From Ovis canadensis (taxonomy: Eukaryota > Chordata > Mammalia > Artiodactyla > Bovidae), in assembly GCF_042477335.2 (NCBI RefSeq), contig NC_091247.1, positions 2,564,501-2,628,500 on the forward strand: 64,000 nt of DNA, in the 5' to 3' direction. Shown here one piece after another: positions 45,248-63,896 of the stretch (positions within the stretch are counted from its first letter, which is position 1; each line of letters begins with the position of its first letter). The notes under the pieces are model-generated. The model was given only the letters and a program-made list of their open reading frames with translations, was not told the origin of the DNA and did no database searches. Position numbers and translations under genes: made by a program.

Positions 45248-46714
45248 GCTCAAAACACAAGCCAGACACGGAGAGTCGACAAGGAGCACGGGAGGACAGA
45301 GCCCAGACCCCCAGGGTGGGCAAGTCCTGGCTCCCTCGGTGGGTGACCTGCCCACTCTAGCCTGTGACCCAGGGGCTGGAGGGCCTCCCTAACACCCGCC
45401 CAGCTTCCTCACAGGCCAGAGCCACAACCCTGCTCCACACACAGCCAGCTCTTCCCTCCCGCAGCAAGGAGACCCCCATCGGCAGGAAGGACTCCGTCAG
45501 CAGGGAGACGCCTCTCAGCAGGGAGACCCAGCAGAAGCAGGAGTGACCCCAGAGCCCCACTTCCTGGGGAAGGATGAGCCAGGAGGTGGGCAGGGCCCTC
45601 GCTGCTCCAGGGAGGTAGACAGTCTGATCCACGGCACACGCACACACACGCACACACACGCACACACCCTGCCGGCCTGGAGAGGCCTACAGCCCACAGC
45701 CCTTTGACCCCGGCGCAGGCCTAAGGAAGATGGTCCCAGAGGACCCCTGAAGGCACGTGTCACGCCGGGCTGGCCGCACGGTAGACCCTGCCACCCCAGA
45801 GCTCAGCCCAGCTGAGGGCTGGGGGCATGCTGCTATCCCCGGGACAGGGCCTGCCTCCCAGCCGCCAACCCTAGCAACCCCCAGAGATGAAGGTCCGTCT
45901 GGAAGCAAAGACTGGGTGCAGCCCTGGGGCTGGCTCCAGAAGGCGGGCGCAGCCCCCCAGGCTCCTGGGAGGAGCAGGGGTGGAGCCCCAGAGCCGCGCA
46001 CGGCTGGCCCAGGCGGGCCAGGCCCAGGGGAGAGGCCTGCTTCTGTGCTCGTCCATGGTGCCGGGACCAGAGGCCGGAGCACACCCCAGCCAGCGGTCAG
46101 GCTGCCAGGGCTGCCGGCCGGGGCACTGGAGGGGCGTCTGGGGGCTCCCATGGAGGAGACTGGCGGGGCCTGGGCGGTGGTGGAAGGCCAGACAGAAGCG
46201 GCCCAGGCAGCTCAGCTCACGGGGTATGCTCCTGCCTGGGAGGCCAGGAGGCCCGAGCGGATGTACCCCCACATGGAGATGGCACCCACATCCCCAGGAG
46301 CAGCTCCTCCCAGGCCTCCAGCTGGTCACAGTGGGTGGTCCCGCCAGCCACTCGAAGTCTCGAAATCCACCCCGTGGCCTGTGGCCGGCCAAGCCAGGCC
46401 AGCTGGAAACAGTGGGGCCAGGAGGGTGTCTGTGCAGAGCCCTGCAGCTGGTCACCCCGAGGCTCCCTCTGGTCACCCTGCTGCTGCTGGTGAGGCCCTC
46501 CGAGCCCTCACCCTGCCCCTTGGCACTTGGCTCAGGGTGATGCCAAGGGCGGGGCGTGGCGGGGGGCAGAGAGAGGACTCCGGGCGTGGGGACAGGTGAG
46601 CAGGACTGAGAGAACCAGACGTGGGCTCCTCCCCAGACCCCTCGGGGTCCACGCTCCTCGGCACAAGCTCACTCAGACCAGGAGGCGGGCGGGGGCAGGA
46701 GGGCCCCAACTCCC
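45248..46714 (-). other. CACFD1: CACFD1 3' UTR
   Basis: Continuous GC-rich sequence from the stop codon to the poly(A) signal. A (CACACACG)n-type microsatellite lies at about 45637-45667. The long frames on both strands here (for example 280 codons at 45757-46599) show no domain and are taken as chance. Confidence 0.7.
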
Positions 46715-54641
<7,927 letters not shown>

Positions 54642-54865
54642 GTCGCAGGGAAGCGACAGGAGCGCGGGCATCAGGGCCTCGGGACTCCCCCCTCCCTCCC
54701 TGGATAGACGGACGACCGCTGGCGGTGGCCAGGGGTTTCCTGGAATCGGGTGTGGATGTGGAGCCCGACTGCGGCCAGGGAATCCCCGTTGTGCGGTGGG
54801 CTGGGTTTTCAAGCCGTGTTCGGGCACTTTGGGTAAAGAAAACGCTACTCAGACGGAACGCTCAG

Positions 54866-54871
54866 TTTATT
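54866..54871 (-). terminator. ADAMTS13: ADAMTS13 polyadenylation signal
   Basis: TTTATT on the + strand is AATAAA for ADAMTS13, 234 bases after the stop codon at 55105. It is the only canonical signal seen in the 3' flank and gives a short 3' UTR. Confidence 0.8.
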
Positions 54872-55104
54872 GGTACCCGAGGGGCTGGAAGAGTCCCGCC
54901 TCCCACCCCCTCGTGTTCTGTCTGTTGGAGGAGGCACTCAGACACCAGAGTCAGCTCACCAGGGCTGGACGGACACCTGCCAGGTGTTCATAAATGTCAG
55001 GCACCTTCCTTTCCCTACTGGTACTGGGAGGAGGCATTCCACTGTGTCCACCGAGCAACTTAGGGATGCGCTTAGAGAGGAAGCTGAGGCAGGGGATCGG
55101 CTGG

Positions 55105-58100
55105 CTAACGAGCTCTTGTGTGGAGGGTCCAGTACTGGCCCCGAAGGCTGGCGTGTGCTTCCAGGAAGCCCTGGCTAAACTCCATCTCTGCCTGGCTGCC
55201 CTCTGACTCCCAGTAGAGCGTCTGTTGCCCACGAAATGCCGTTGTCCTCAGGCTGTGGATGTCCCGGATCTGGGAGAAAAGAGGCAGCCCAAAGGACCGA
55301 CCGCAAATAATAATTAGCATAAGCACTTAATGTGTAAAGTATCGTACACCCAGGTCACACAGCAGCCCATCACGAAGACGCTGTTATTCTACCTGAGCAA
55401 CTGAGGCTCAAAGAAGTTGTACTCCTTCCTCAAGGACACACAAGCCAGAATGCCAGAGCTGGGATCTGAGCCCAGATTTGTACAGAGGCCAGACAGCCTC
55501 CTGCAGGGAGCTGATACCTTACAGAGGCCAGTTCTCCCAGAACACACGAAAGCTCATCGAGGGAGGGCTTGGCCTACTCTTCCAGTAAAATTATCTGATG
55601 CGCTAAAATTATGCTTCAGTCCTGGGTGAACCGGCTGTCTACATCAGCCAGTTCCTGTATTTCATTCTTGTAGGGAGCTCAAGAAACATTTGCTGGGAAA
55701 TAAGCGGAGGAAACTTATCTCCCGTTCATTCACTGATTTTGAGGATTTTGGTCTGAAGTAGACTCAGTGGGCCCAGCAACCCTCCAGTCCAGTCCCTGCC
55801 CCTGTCCCCAGGACGGCTGTCGAGAATGGTGGCAGAAGTCAGCCCCTTCCTGTCCCCATCCCAGCAGCCTCACCAAGATATAACTGGCATCAGTTCCCTC
55901 AGCTCTGGTGCCGCTGTCCACGGTCAGGGCATGGATGGCGATCCTGGCCCGCGGGGCCACGTCGATGAAGATGCGACAGCCCCCCACGTTCCTCCCACCC
56001 GGACTCATCGATGGGCTCAAGATTTCACCCCGGGGTCCGAAGAGCTGCGTGTCACATCCTGCAGGGGAGAGCAGGTGGACAAACTGTGTGTGGACCATCT
56101 CACACACAGAGGATGCCCCAGGAATGGCTGCTCCTGGCAGAGGCCAGGGCAGCTCACAGCTGGGCAGCAGTGGGGATCAGTGCGGCACCACGGTCAGGAT
56201 CAGGGGCCCCGGCAGAAGTCCCCACTGAACCCCACCTCTACCACTTCCTGGCTGGGTGACCCTAATGAAGGCTTTAAATGCTCCGGGCTTCAGTTCCTTC
56301 TGCAAAGTGAAGGGAACAGGAGCACACACTGGGCAGGACAGACTTTAAGAGATCTCAGCGAAGTCACACGTGCAAGAGAGCTTTACACCGACCCGGCCCG
56401 GGGGCAGCCCTCCTGAGTCTCCCCCAAGGCAGGTGCCTGTGCGTGGGGAGCCTGGGAAGTGAGGAGCGAGGACCAGGCCGGCAGCCAGGGCCTGTGCTCC
56501 ATGCTGAGGGGCCAAGGAAGAAGGGTCCCAGGGTCCCACTTCCCATCTGAGGTCTGGGGGGCCCAGAAGTGCCTGGAACCCTGAGGGAAGCCACCTTCCA
56601 GCAGCTTGGGCTGCAGGAAGAGGGCAAGACCCCCAAAGCAAGCCAGAGGGCTATCAATGGATGCGCTGGGGCCCCAGGCTTGCAGGGCTCCCGGCCACTG
56701 TCCTGCATTTAAGGTATGTGTGCACACACACCCTGCTCTGCAGAGGATGAGCCAAGAGGACAGTGCACTCAGTGGGGCTGGGCAAGGCAGCATGCAGAAG
56801 GCCCTTAAAGGATCCTAAAGGACCTGAGTGCCAGGCCAGGGTGTGGGGCCTCGGTGGTCTGAGGGAGGGTGTGAGCCCTTGTGCCACGGGGCCCCAGAGG
56901 AAGGGAGGCCGCACAGCTCAGGACCCTGTCCTGGGCACACGTGCAGGGGTGGGGTGTCGGGGGGTCCAGGAAGGCACTGCATTTCATTCGCAGTCAGCTC
57001 ATTACTTTGTCGACAAAGGTCCGTCTGGTCAAAGCTACAGTTTTTCCAGTAATCACGTACGGATGTGAGTTGGATCATAAAGAAAGCTGAGTGCCGAAGA
57101 ATTGATGCTTTTGAACTGTGGTGCTGGAGAAGACTCTTGAGAGTCCCTTGGACTACAAGGAGATCAAACCAGTGAATCCTAAAGGAAATAAACCCTGAAT
57201 ATTCGTAGGAAGGACTGATGCTGAAGCTCCAATACTCTGGCCACCTGATGCAAAGAGCAGACTCATGAGAAAAGACCCTGATGCTGGGAAAGATTGAGGG
57301 CAGGAGGGGGAGGGGGCAACAGAGGATGAGATGGTTGGATGGCATCACCGACTCAATGGACGTGAGTTTTGAGCAAACTCAGGGAAATAGTGAAGGACAG
57401 GGAAGCCTGGCGTGCTGCCGTCCGTGGGGTCTCAGAGAGTGGGACACACGGAGAAACCGAACAGCAGCAGCAGCTCAGTCCTCCGTCTGCCTCGCCCGCC
57501 AGTCCATCAGGACTGGCCCCACTGGCAGGTTCTGGGCGGGTGGGGAGGCTCCGCTGCCTCGCCGTACCTCGGTGGAAGGCTCCCGGGGCAGGCTGGCTTG
57601 AGTACCGTAGCAGCACTCCGCCTCCGGGCCGCACAAGACGCTGCCTCACCAGCAGCGTGTTGGCTTGGGAGCTGAAAGCCATGCCGGCCGGCTTCCCGCA
57701 CATCTTCCTCCACACGAGCCTGCCCCAAAGCAGCAGCATCTCCCCTGGGGAAGGGGCAGTGCAGTGAAGACCCAGCAGCAGCCCAGTGGCCTGGCGCAGA
57801 CTCAGCTGAGTTCAGGTCCCGACACGCCCACTTACTGGCCATGCAACACTAAGGAACTCCATGTATAACTTAATCTCTTCTAACCTCAGTTTCCTCATCT
57901 GTGAAATGGGGACAACCACACCCCAGTCCTCAGCTGGCTGTAGTGATTACACGTGGGGAGGCACTTGGAGCATGCTCCCAGGCATGGGGCACCCTCGAGT
58001 GACTCTCACTGGCACCCCCAGACCCTGGCACTGGCAGCAGCTGCTCCTGTGGTCCAGACATACCAGCACTGCAGTTGAGAGAACCCTCCAGGACCCGGAG

Positions 58101-61100
58101 GGTCACCACTTCACCCAGGGGCCGCCCGATGGCCGCCGCACAGTCCGGCCGCGTCGTGCCTCGCATGTCGATGATTCCCGTTGGCTCGAGGTGCTGCCGG
58201 CCACAGACACCTAGCCCACGAGCAGCAGGAAGGCAGGTGAGCCGCACTCCCAGGCGGGGCGTCCCCCGCAGGGCAGGGCCAGGGGAGGAGCCTGGAAGCT
58301 GGGGTGGCTCATGTCCTCCCAGGCCCCACCGGAAGCCTTCTCGGGTGGGAAGGGGGCTGCGTGGGCCAGCATATCACCACCCCAGGCACAGAGCCACGCC
58401 TGCTGCGCCAGTGGGTCACACAGGCAGGGCTTCTGACTCTCCTCAACCTTCGGGTCCCTCTCCCCAATGATAGTAAAAGTGAGCTTGCGCTTCCCCAGTG
58501 AGGCAGAGGGCCCAGCCTCCCAAGCCCACCCCTCCAGTTCAGCTGCGCTCAGCCCAGCGTCCAGAGTCCTGCAGTCACAGGTCCACCCCCCTGAGAGGTC
58601 CCCATGAGGAGCGCAGTCTGACTGTCCCCGGTGAAGACGCCTTTGCCCCCCCTCCTGCAGCACCCCCACACAGAAAGAAGGAATCAAACTAACCGGTCTC
58701 CACTGGGCTTTCCTGGGGCCTGGGCAGGTGTCCTCGAGCTGGGGAGAGGAGGCGGGTGTGGGGCTGGGCCCACTCCGGGGGCGCGGCTGTGGCAGCTGTG
58801 GTCTGGCCTGGAGCAGTGGCTTCCTCATGGGGCGCCGGGCTGGCCGTCCCCTGCCCCGTGCAGGGCCCGGCCTGGCAGCCCCGCACGGTCACCGGCTTGG
58901 GAAGGTGCTGGCAGAAGTCGGCGGGCACAGGCACCCGGGCCCGGGGCCCTAGGCAGGCGTCGTGCCGAAGCTGGATGCCCTCCCCACAGGAGACGGAGCA
59001 CTGCCAGGGAAGAGGGACAGAGTGAGGCTGACCCTGCCAGGGCGAGACAAGCACAGCGGTTGGCCAGAGGCCAGGCAGGATCCGATATAATCTCTGCCCA
59101 ACGCAGGAGGCGAGCGTATGTACCCATTCTCCAGACGAGAAGACTGAGGCTCAGAGAAGTCACCCTGCAAGGGTCACAGAGAGAGGAGGAGCATGGATTC
59201 AAACCCGAGTCTCTCCCCGTCGCCCTCCAGGCCTCGCTGTCTCCAGGCCCCAGAGTGGGGACCCGTGGCTTCCTCCCCCTGCCCTCCATCACTCACTGCA
59301 GCGCAGCGTCCGCCCTGCCTGCCCGCCCCGTGCCGCCTCTTCCAAGAGATCATCTCTCCACCCTGGATGCCCAGGCTCCTGACGCTGGCGGCTGTGTGCT
59401 CCGCCTCTTCTCCCCTCCGCGCTGTGAGCGAGCCCCTCCAGGGGGAGGGACCCAGCCCTGTCTACCTTCGTCTCTCCAGGGCTTTGCAAGGTGCTGGGCA
59501 CAGGATGGCAGCTGCTCTCCTTCCGGAGTTATCAGCCCTTCATCTTCTGACGTCTCCAGACCTCGGGGCCTCTGAAGGCCTACCTGTCCCCGATACCTCT
59601 AGGTCTTCCATCCCTCGGTGTCCTAACAGGCCTGGCTCTCCCCCTCCTTTCAGGGGATCACAACCCCCTGCCCAAGGTCCCCATGCGTGAGGACCCTCGG
59701 CTGACACACTGGCCGGCCAGCCCCAGCTGCAGCGCTTACCTGTGTCCAGGCGCTGACATGCCACCGGTAGGCGCAGTCGGCGACGATGCAAGGGATGCTG
59801 GCCTGTGGCTGCACGAGGCCCGCGCAGGCTGCCCTGTCCACCTCCGTGTCCTGGCCGCGGTCCAGCCGCACACAGGCCACCGAGCGAGTGGCCGTGCCGA
59901 GCCCACAGCTGGCTGAGCACGGGCCGAGAGACGTGACTTTCCACCTGCAGCAAGAGAAGACCCCAGGGAGAGGTTCGGCTCCCCCAGAGGTGGCACTGCC
60001 CAGGGGGGCTTCTCGGACGGCCAGCCAGGAGCAGTTCCGAGGCCCCTGGGGGGGTCCAGCAGCACAGTCCCTGGGCCCCTCCTGGCTGATCACCAGGCTG
60101 AGTGGCACGGGGGAAGCTCTGCAGGAAAGAGAGCTCTGTTTCCTTAAGAAGGTCCCCTTTGTCACAGAACACCCGTGGCACCAGCTGCTGGCTGGGTCAA
60201 GAACAGGGACGGGGCAGCCGTGCCCTGGGATGATGGACAGCTGATCTCCGTCCCCATCATTCACCCCTGCACATGGTGATTTATCATCTTTCAGCAAATG
60301 ATGACAACTGGTACATTCAGAGCCAGGGCTGAAGCCAGGCAGGCTGCCCTGGGGCCTGGAGTCCTAATCACTACCCTAGGCTGCCCCAGCCCCGAGACCC
60401 GAGATTCCCCCTCCCAACCGCGTGCCTCCTGCGGGCTTGGCGCTGTTCCAGGTGCTGAGATACCGCCGGGAACCAGACCAAGTCCTCCCCACCCGCCTTG
60501 GAGCACACACAGGTCTCCACCTCGTGACGTTTGGGGCCGGATAGGTCTTTGTCGCGGGGCCATCTGAACAGTGAAGGGTGTGTGTAGGGGCACCCCCGGC
60601 CTCCACCCACTAGATGCCAGCAGCAGGTCGCCCCACCCCCACCCGCGTTGTGACAGTGTCTCGGGGGGACCCCCTGCCTCCCTGTGATGGCACTTCGAGC
60701 AGAGCCAGGGGAGGGATTTCTGAGGAGACAAATACAAGAGCAGCAGGAAGGCAGGTGCACAAGCATCGCCTGGAATGTTCCAGAACATCACGGAGGCCAG
60801 GGTGGCCACAGGGACACTCCAGGGGTGAGTGGAGCTCCTGTGTGCACGAAATTCCCATTTTAAAAATCCCAGATCATCTCAAATATGATGCGCAAAAATA
60901 AATGGAGTGCACGTTTTAGCGTGAGCAAGGAAATCAAGGGACACAGGTATGGACAGCAAACGGATCATAAAGTTACACCGATTAAAACACTTTGACTTGG
61001 GGGTGGCGGTAGGTGGGGTATAAACCAACAGAGTCTGGTAGGAAGCCTCACACAGGTCCGACACAGGAGAAGTCAGGTGCAATGAAGGAGGCAGCTCGCA

Positions 61101-63344
61101 GGGGCAGGGGGGATGCAGCCAAGGCCGCCGCTAGCCGGTGATTTGGAAAAACGTTTTGCTCCCCTGCTTTGCACGCATGCTAAGATGCTTCAGTCGCGTC
61201 CAGCTCTTTGTGACCCTACAGACTGTGGCCCTCCAAGTTCCTCTGTCCATGGGATTCTCCAGGCAAGAATACTGGAACGGGTTGCCATGCCCTCCTCCAG
61301 GACATCTTCCCAGCCCCGGGATCGAGCCTGAGTCTCATGTCTTCTGCGTTGGCAGGCAGGCTCTTTACCACTAGCACCACCCGGGAAGCCCCCTACTTTG
61401 CAACAGACCCCAGATAAATCACAGATGAGTTTAAAGGTTTCAGCGTAAGTGAAGCCGTCCTGCGGTGGCATACTTCTTTAAAACCATGGAGACAGACAGA
61501 GGAAACAGATACGGAAGCATCTCTGAAACCTGGTGGTGGGACGCAGGTGAGCTGCATTCTTTTCTGGACGTTTCTGAGTGGCACACAGGAGCACTGCGTT
61601 ATCTAAAGTGCTAAGTTGCCAAGAGAAGCCGCGGGGACACCGGGAGCTTCCCCACCAGGCTCCCATCCGTCTCCGGATGCCCCTGGCGGGACCCGCGCTG
61701 TCCCCGTGGCCTCGAGCGCTCGGCCCCGGGGGGACAGCCCTCGGGCTCTGCTCAGATGCTGCCTCCTCCACCGGGAAGCCCCCAGCCCCACCCCCGTTAG
61801 AACCAACAGCGAGTGAGTTTGCTGGAATGACCCCGGATGCAGCCTGCCAGGAGGGGGTGCGGGTCCTATTTCCGGTGCCCCTGAGACGCCCGCCCCGTAA
61901 CCCCCACGGCCCGGCCCCACGTCAGCACTTGGCAGGCGCTGAGGCTGCCCACTGCCCAGGCTGCCCACTGCCCAGGCTGGGGCTGCTGACCTGGGCGGGC
62001 AGGGCTCCGGGCTGCAGGCCTCCTGCTGCTCTGGGCGGGGCAGCCCCTGGCACTGGGTGTCCGGCAGGATCTCCTCGTCCGTGTCCTCCCCGTGGGCCCG
62101 GGCACAGTACAGGATCCTCTGCGCCACCCCTCCTCCACAGCTCAGGCTGCAGGCCGCCAGCTTGTACCGCCACCTGGGGCAAACAGGAGTCAGGGGGCGT
62201 CCAGGGGGAGCCCGGCTTCCCCTCACGTCCACCCCAGACCGGAAAGGGCCTGGAAAATGTTCTCTCTCCGGGGAGTCACTGTCTCCACCGGGAGGAGCAG
62301 TGCAGGGGACAGAGAACATTCAGAAGACCCCGCTTTGCAGAAGGGGAAGTTGAGGGCAGAAGCGTCCAGAAAAGCAATGGGGAAGGGGCCGGGCACTCAA
62401 GGGGCCCTGCAGAGACATCGGTCTCCAATAGGAATCCCAGCCTCACCATCACCCGGACCCGCCCCGCCAGGACTCCCAACCTTCTTCCCCACTGTGTTTC
62501 CACGTCACACCAACACTGTCCGTCAGATTCTACGTATACACACATACATATATATATCTTCCCATCAATCTTCTTTGTCATGCGTCCCCCCGCCCCCAGC
62601 CCCCGGCGTCTGCTCCGTGAGCACGGGGCTGCCTGACTGTCTTGTTAGCGGTGGTGTCCCCTTGTGACAGCGCAGCAGCTGGGCATAGCAGGTGCCCAGT
62701 AAAGAGCAAGTGATGAAAAACAAGCCACCAACCGCATGTGCCCACAGCATTCCAAACCCTGTGTGATAAAGCCCCCACCCCCCAGTCTTCTGTGCACCAG
62801 CATGACCGACCCCCTCCTGCGGGTGAGGACGCGAAGGCTTAGGAGCTAATGGGAGGTGATGATGCCACCCTGCAAGGATGCCCACCTAGGACTACCTGCC
62901 TCCTTAGGGAGGGGCCCACCTGGCAGGGCAGGGCTCCGGGCTGCAGTCCTCCAGGGTCCTAGGCCGGGGCATGGGCCAGCACTTGGAGTGAGGCAGGGAG
63001 ACGAGGCGGCCTTGGTCCATCCTCACACATCGAACAGCCAGTGGCACCTGCCCGCCTCCACAGGTCACTGGGCACGGTGCCAAGGCTCGGGTCTCCCACC
63101 TGCAGGGAGGGAAGGCCAGCGCTCCATAGGGAGCCGCAGCCAGGCTGGAGCTCCTTCCTCCTGGGGGCAGCCAGACCGCTGCCCTTCTGCACGCCCTCCC
63201 TCCCTCGGACTCACCTGGCCGGGCACGGGGCAGCCTGGCAGGCCTCCCGCCGGCTCCCGGGCTTGCTTGCCAGGTCACACAGCTCTTCCCGGACGGGTGT
63301 CCTGAGGGCAGGGTCCATGCACACGAAATGCAGCTCCGCCAGGC
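55105..63344 (-). CDS. ADAMTS13: ADAMTS13, C-terminal exons (partial; 5' part beyond the right edge)
   Basis: Secreted metalloprotease that cleaves von Willebrand factor in its A2 domain; this window holds the distal TSR and CUB domains used for docking and autoinhibition. Coding exons 5' to 3': 63344-63215 (end of TSR5), 63099-62920 (a TSR not found in human), 62173-61991 (TSR6), 59944-59740 (TSR7), 59000-58694 (TSR8 and linker), 58210-58064 and 57744-57568 (CUB1), 56058-55874 and 55269-55105 (CUB2 and stop). All have AG/GT borders and join in frame for 558 residues. Landmarks: [108 protein letters not shown] and [17 protein letters not shown]. The catalytic, disintegrin, Cys-rich and spacer domains lie outside. 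Relative to human, the residue matching Cys1275 is leucine and the tail after YWTL is about 14 residues shorter. Confidence 0.96.
55315..55505 (-). repeat. MIR SINE remnant, last ADAMTS13 intron
   Basis: Antisense MIR order: CACCCAGGTCACACAGCAGC, AGCAACTGAGGCTCAAAGAA, GCCAGAGCTGGGATCTGAGC. Same orientation as the gene. Confidence 0.7.
56225..56325 (+). repeat. MIR SINE fragment
   Basis: CCCACCTCTACCACTTCCTG, GCTGGGTGACCCTAATGAAG and CGGGCTTCAGTTCCTTCTGC follow MIR order on the + strand. In an ADAMTS13 intron. Confidence 0.6.
57000..57474 (+). mobile_element. BovB LINE 3' fragment in an ADAMTS13 intron
   Basis: ATTACTTTGTCGACAAAGGT, GTTTTTCCAGTAATCACGTA, GCTTTTGAACTGTGGTGCTG, GATGCTGGGAAAGATTGAGG and a GCATCACCGACTCAATGGAC block give the last ~470 bases of BovB, antisense to the gene. 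Several small gaps put it in more than one frame. It ends about 95 bases from a CUB1 exon (57568). Confidence 0.93.
57790..57990 (+). repeat. MIR SINE remnant in an ADAMTS13 intron
   Basis: AACCTCAGTTTCCTCATCTG then TGAAATGGGGACAACCACAC is a well-kept MIR core; GAGGCACTTGGAGCATGC follows. Confidence 0.8.
59090..59235 (-). repeat. MIR SINE remnant in an ADAMTS13 intron
   Basis: CCCATTCTCCAGACGAGAAG, ACTGAGGCTCAGAGAAGTCA and GCATGGATTCAAACCCGAGT are an antisense MIR core. Confidence 0.75.
60290..61173. other. ADAMTS13 intron, unique part
   Basis: Intronic DNA between the TSR6 and TSR7 exons. No exon supported. It turns AT-richer at 60.85-61.0 kb. Long frames here have no domain. Confidence 0.5.
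61174..61391 (-). mobile_element. Bov-tA SINE in an ADAMTS13 intron
   Basis: Antisense copy: GCTAAGATGCTTCAGTCGCG, GGGATTCTCCAGGCAAGAAT, ACTGGAACGGGTTGCCATGC and the head CACTAGCACCACCCGGGAAG. Confidence 0.94.
62174..62919. other. ADAMTS13 intron between the extra TSR exon and the TSR6 exon
   Basis: Unique intronic DNA with a small TA/CA-rich patch at 62530-62562 (CACACATACATATATATATC). No exon seen. Confidence 0.6.
62920..63099 (-). other. ADAMTS13: Extra thrombospondin type-1 repeat exon of ADAMTS13
   Basis: A 180-base exon between the TSR5 and TSR6 exons. It encodes [39 protein letters not shown] and [12 protein letters not shown]: the six cysteines, the CxxxCGG core and the CxPxPC end of a group 1 TSR. 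The acceptor (CTTCCCTCCCTGCAG, read on the - strand) and donor (CCAG|GTGGGC) are good. Both borders cut a codon after its second base, as at the neighbouring TSR exons, so inclusion or skipping keeps the frame. Human ADAMTS13 passes from the TSR5 end CPAR (Cys951 region) straight to WQYKL of TSR6, so this exon has no human counterpart. Confidence 0.85.
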
Positions 63345-63455
63345 CTGTGGAGGAAGGAGGAACCCCGCGCCCCGAGAAGGGGGTCAGCGAGGACTGTGGG
63401 GGCCCCAATCTCTGGACAGCTGTAGCAGATGAGGCCTCCCTGGATTTGAGTCCCG

Positions 63456-63571
63456 GCTTCCCTCAGAGCTCAGTTGGTAAAAAATCTGCCTGCAATGCAG
63501 GAGACCCCAGTATGATCCCTGGGTCGGGAAGATCCCCTGGAGAAGGGATAGGCTACCCACGCCAGTATCCT
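63456..63571 (+). mobile_element. Bov-tA SINE, first unit of a tandem pair
   Basis: Sense copy with head and first part of the body (CTGCCTGCAATGCAGGAGAC, GGGTCGGGAAGATCCCCTGG, CCAGTATCCTTG), then directly followed by the head of another copy. In an ADAMTS13 intron. Confidence 0.92.
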
Positions 63572-63767
63572 TGCGCTTCCCTTGTGGTTCAGCTGGTAAA
63601 GAATCCACCTGAAATGCGGGAGACCTGGGTTCAATTCCTGGGTTGGGAAGATCCTCTGGAGAAGGGAAAGGCTACCCACTCCAGTATTCTGCCTGGAGAA
63701 TTCCATGGACTGTATAGTCCATGGGGTCGCAAAGGGTCGGACACGACTGAGCGACTTTCACTTTCTG
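63572..63767 (+). mobile_element. Bov-tA SINE, second unit of a tandem pair
   Basis: Complete sense copy (TCCCTTGTGGTTCAGCTGGT, GGGTTCAATTCCTGGGTTGG, AAGGGTCGGACACGACTGAG) with a TTTCACTTTC end. Antisense to ADAMTS13. Confidence 0.95.
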
Positions 63768-63850
63768 CCACCTACCAGCTGTGTGACCTTGGACAAGTGA
63801 CTTAACCTCTCTGAACCTCAGTTTTTTCATCTAATGGTGCCCGACTTGGA
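63768..63850 (+). repeat. MIR SINE fragment
   Basis: CCTACCAGCTGTGTGACCTT, GGACAAGTGACTTAACCTCT and a CTCAGTTTTTTCATCTAATG block follow the MIR centre. It starts exactly at the end of the tandem Bov-tA pair, so that pair inserted into the MIR. Confidence 0.85.
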
Positions 63851-63896
63851 GGGATATTTATCAAGATTTTTCCAGGAGACTAGACAGTGCTTGACG

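Noticed and set aside
45757-46599. 280-codon + strand frame between SLC2A6 and CACFD1
   Set aside because: It lies in the CACFD1 3' UTR on the opposite strand, is GC-driven, and has no domain.
61578-62636. 352-codon + strand open frame
   Set aside because: It is antisense to ADAMTS13 TSR6 exon and introns. The real coding signal is on the - strand (conserved TSR sequence with splice sites).
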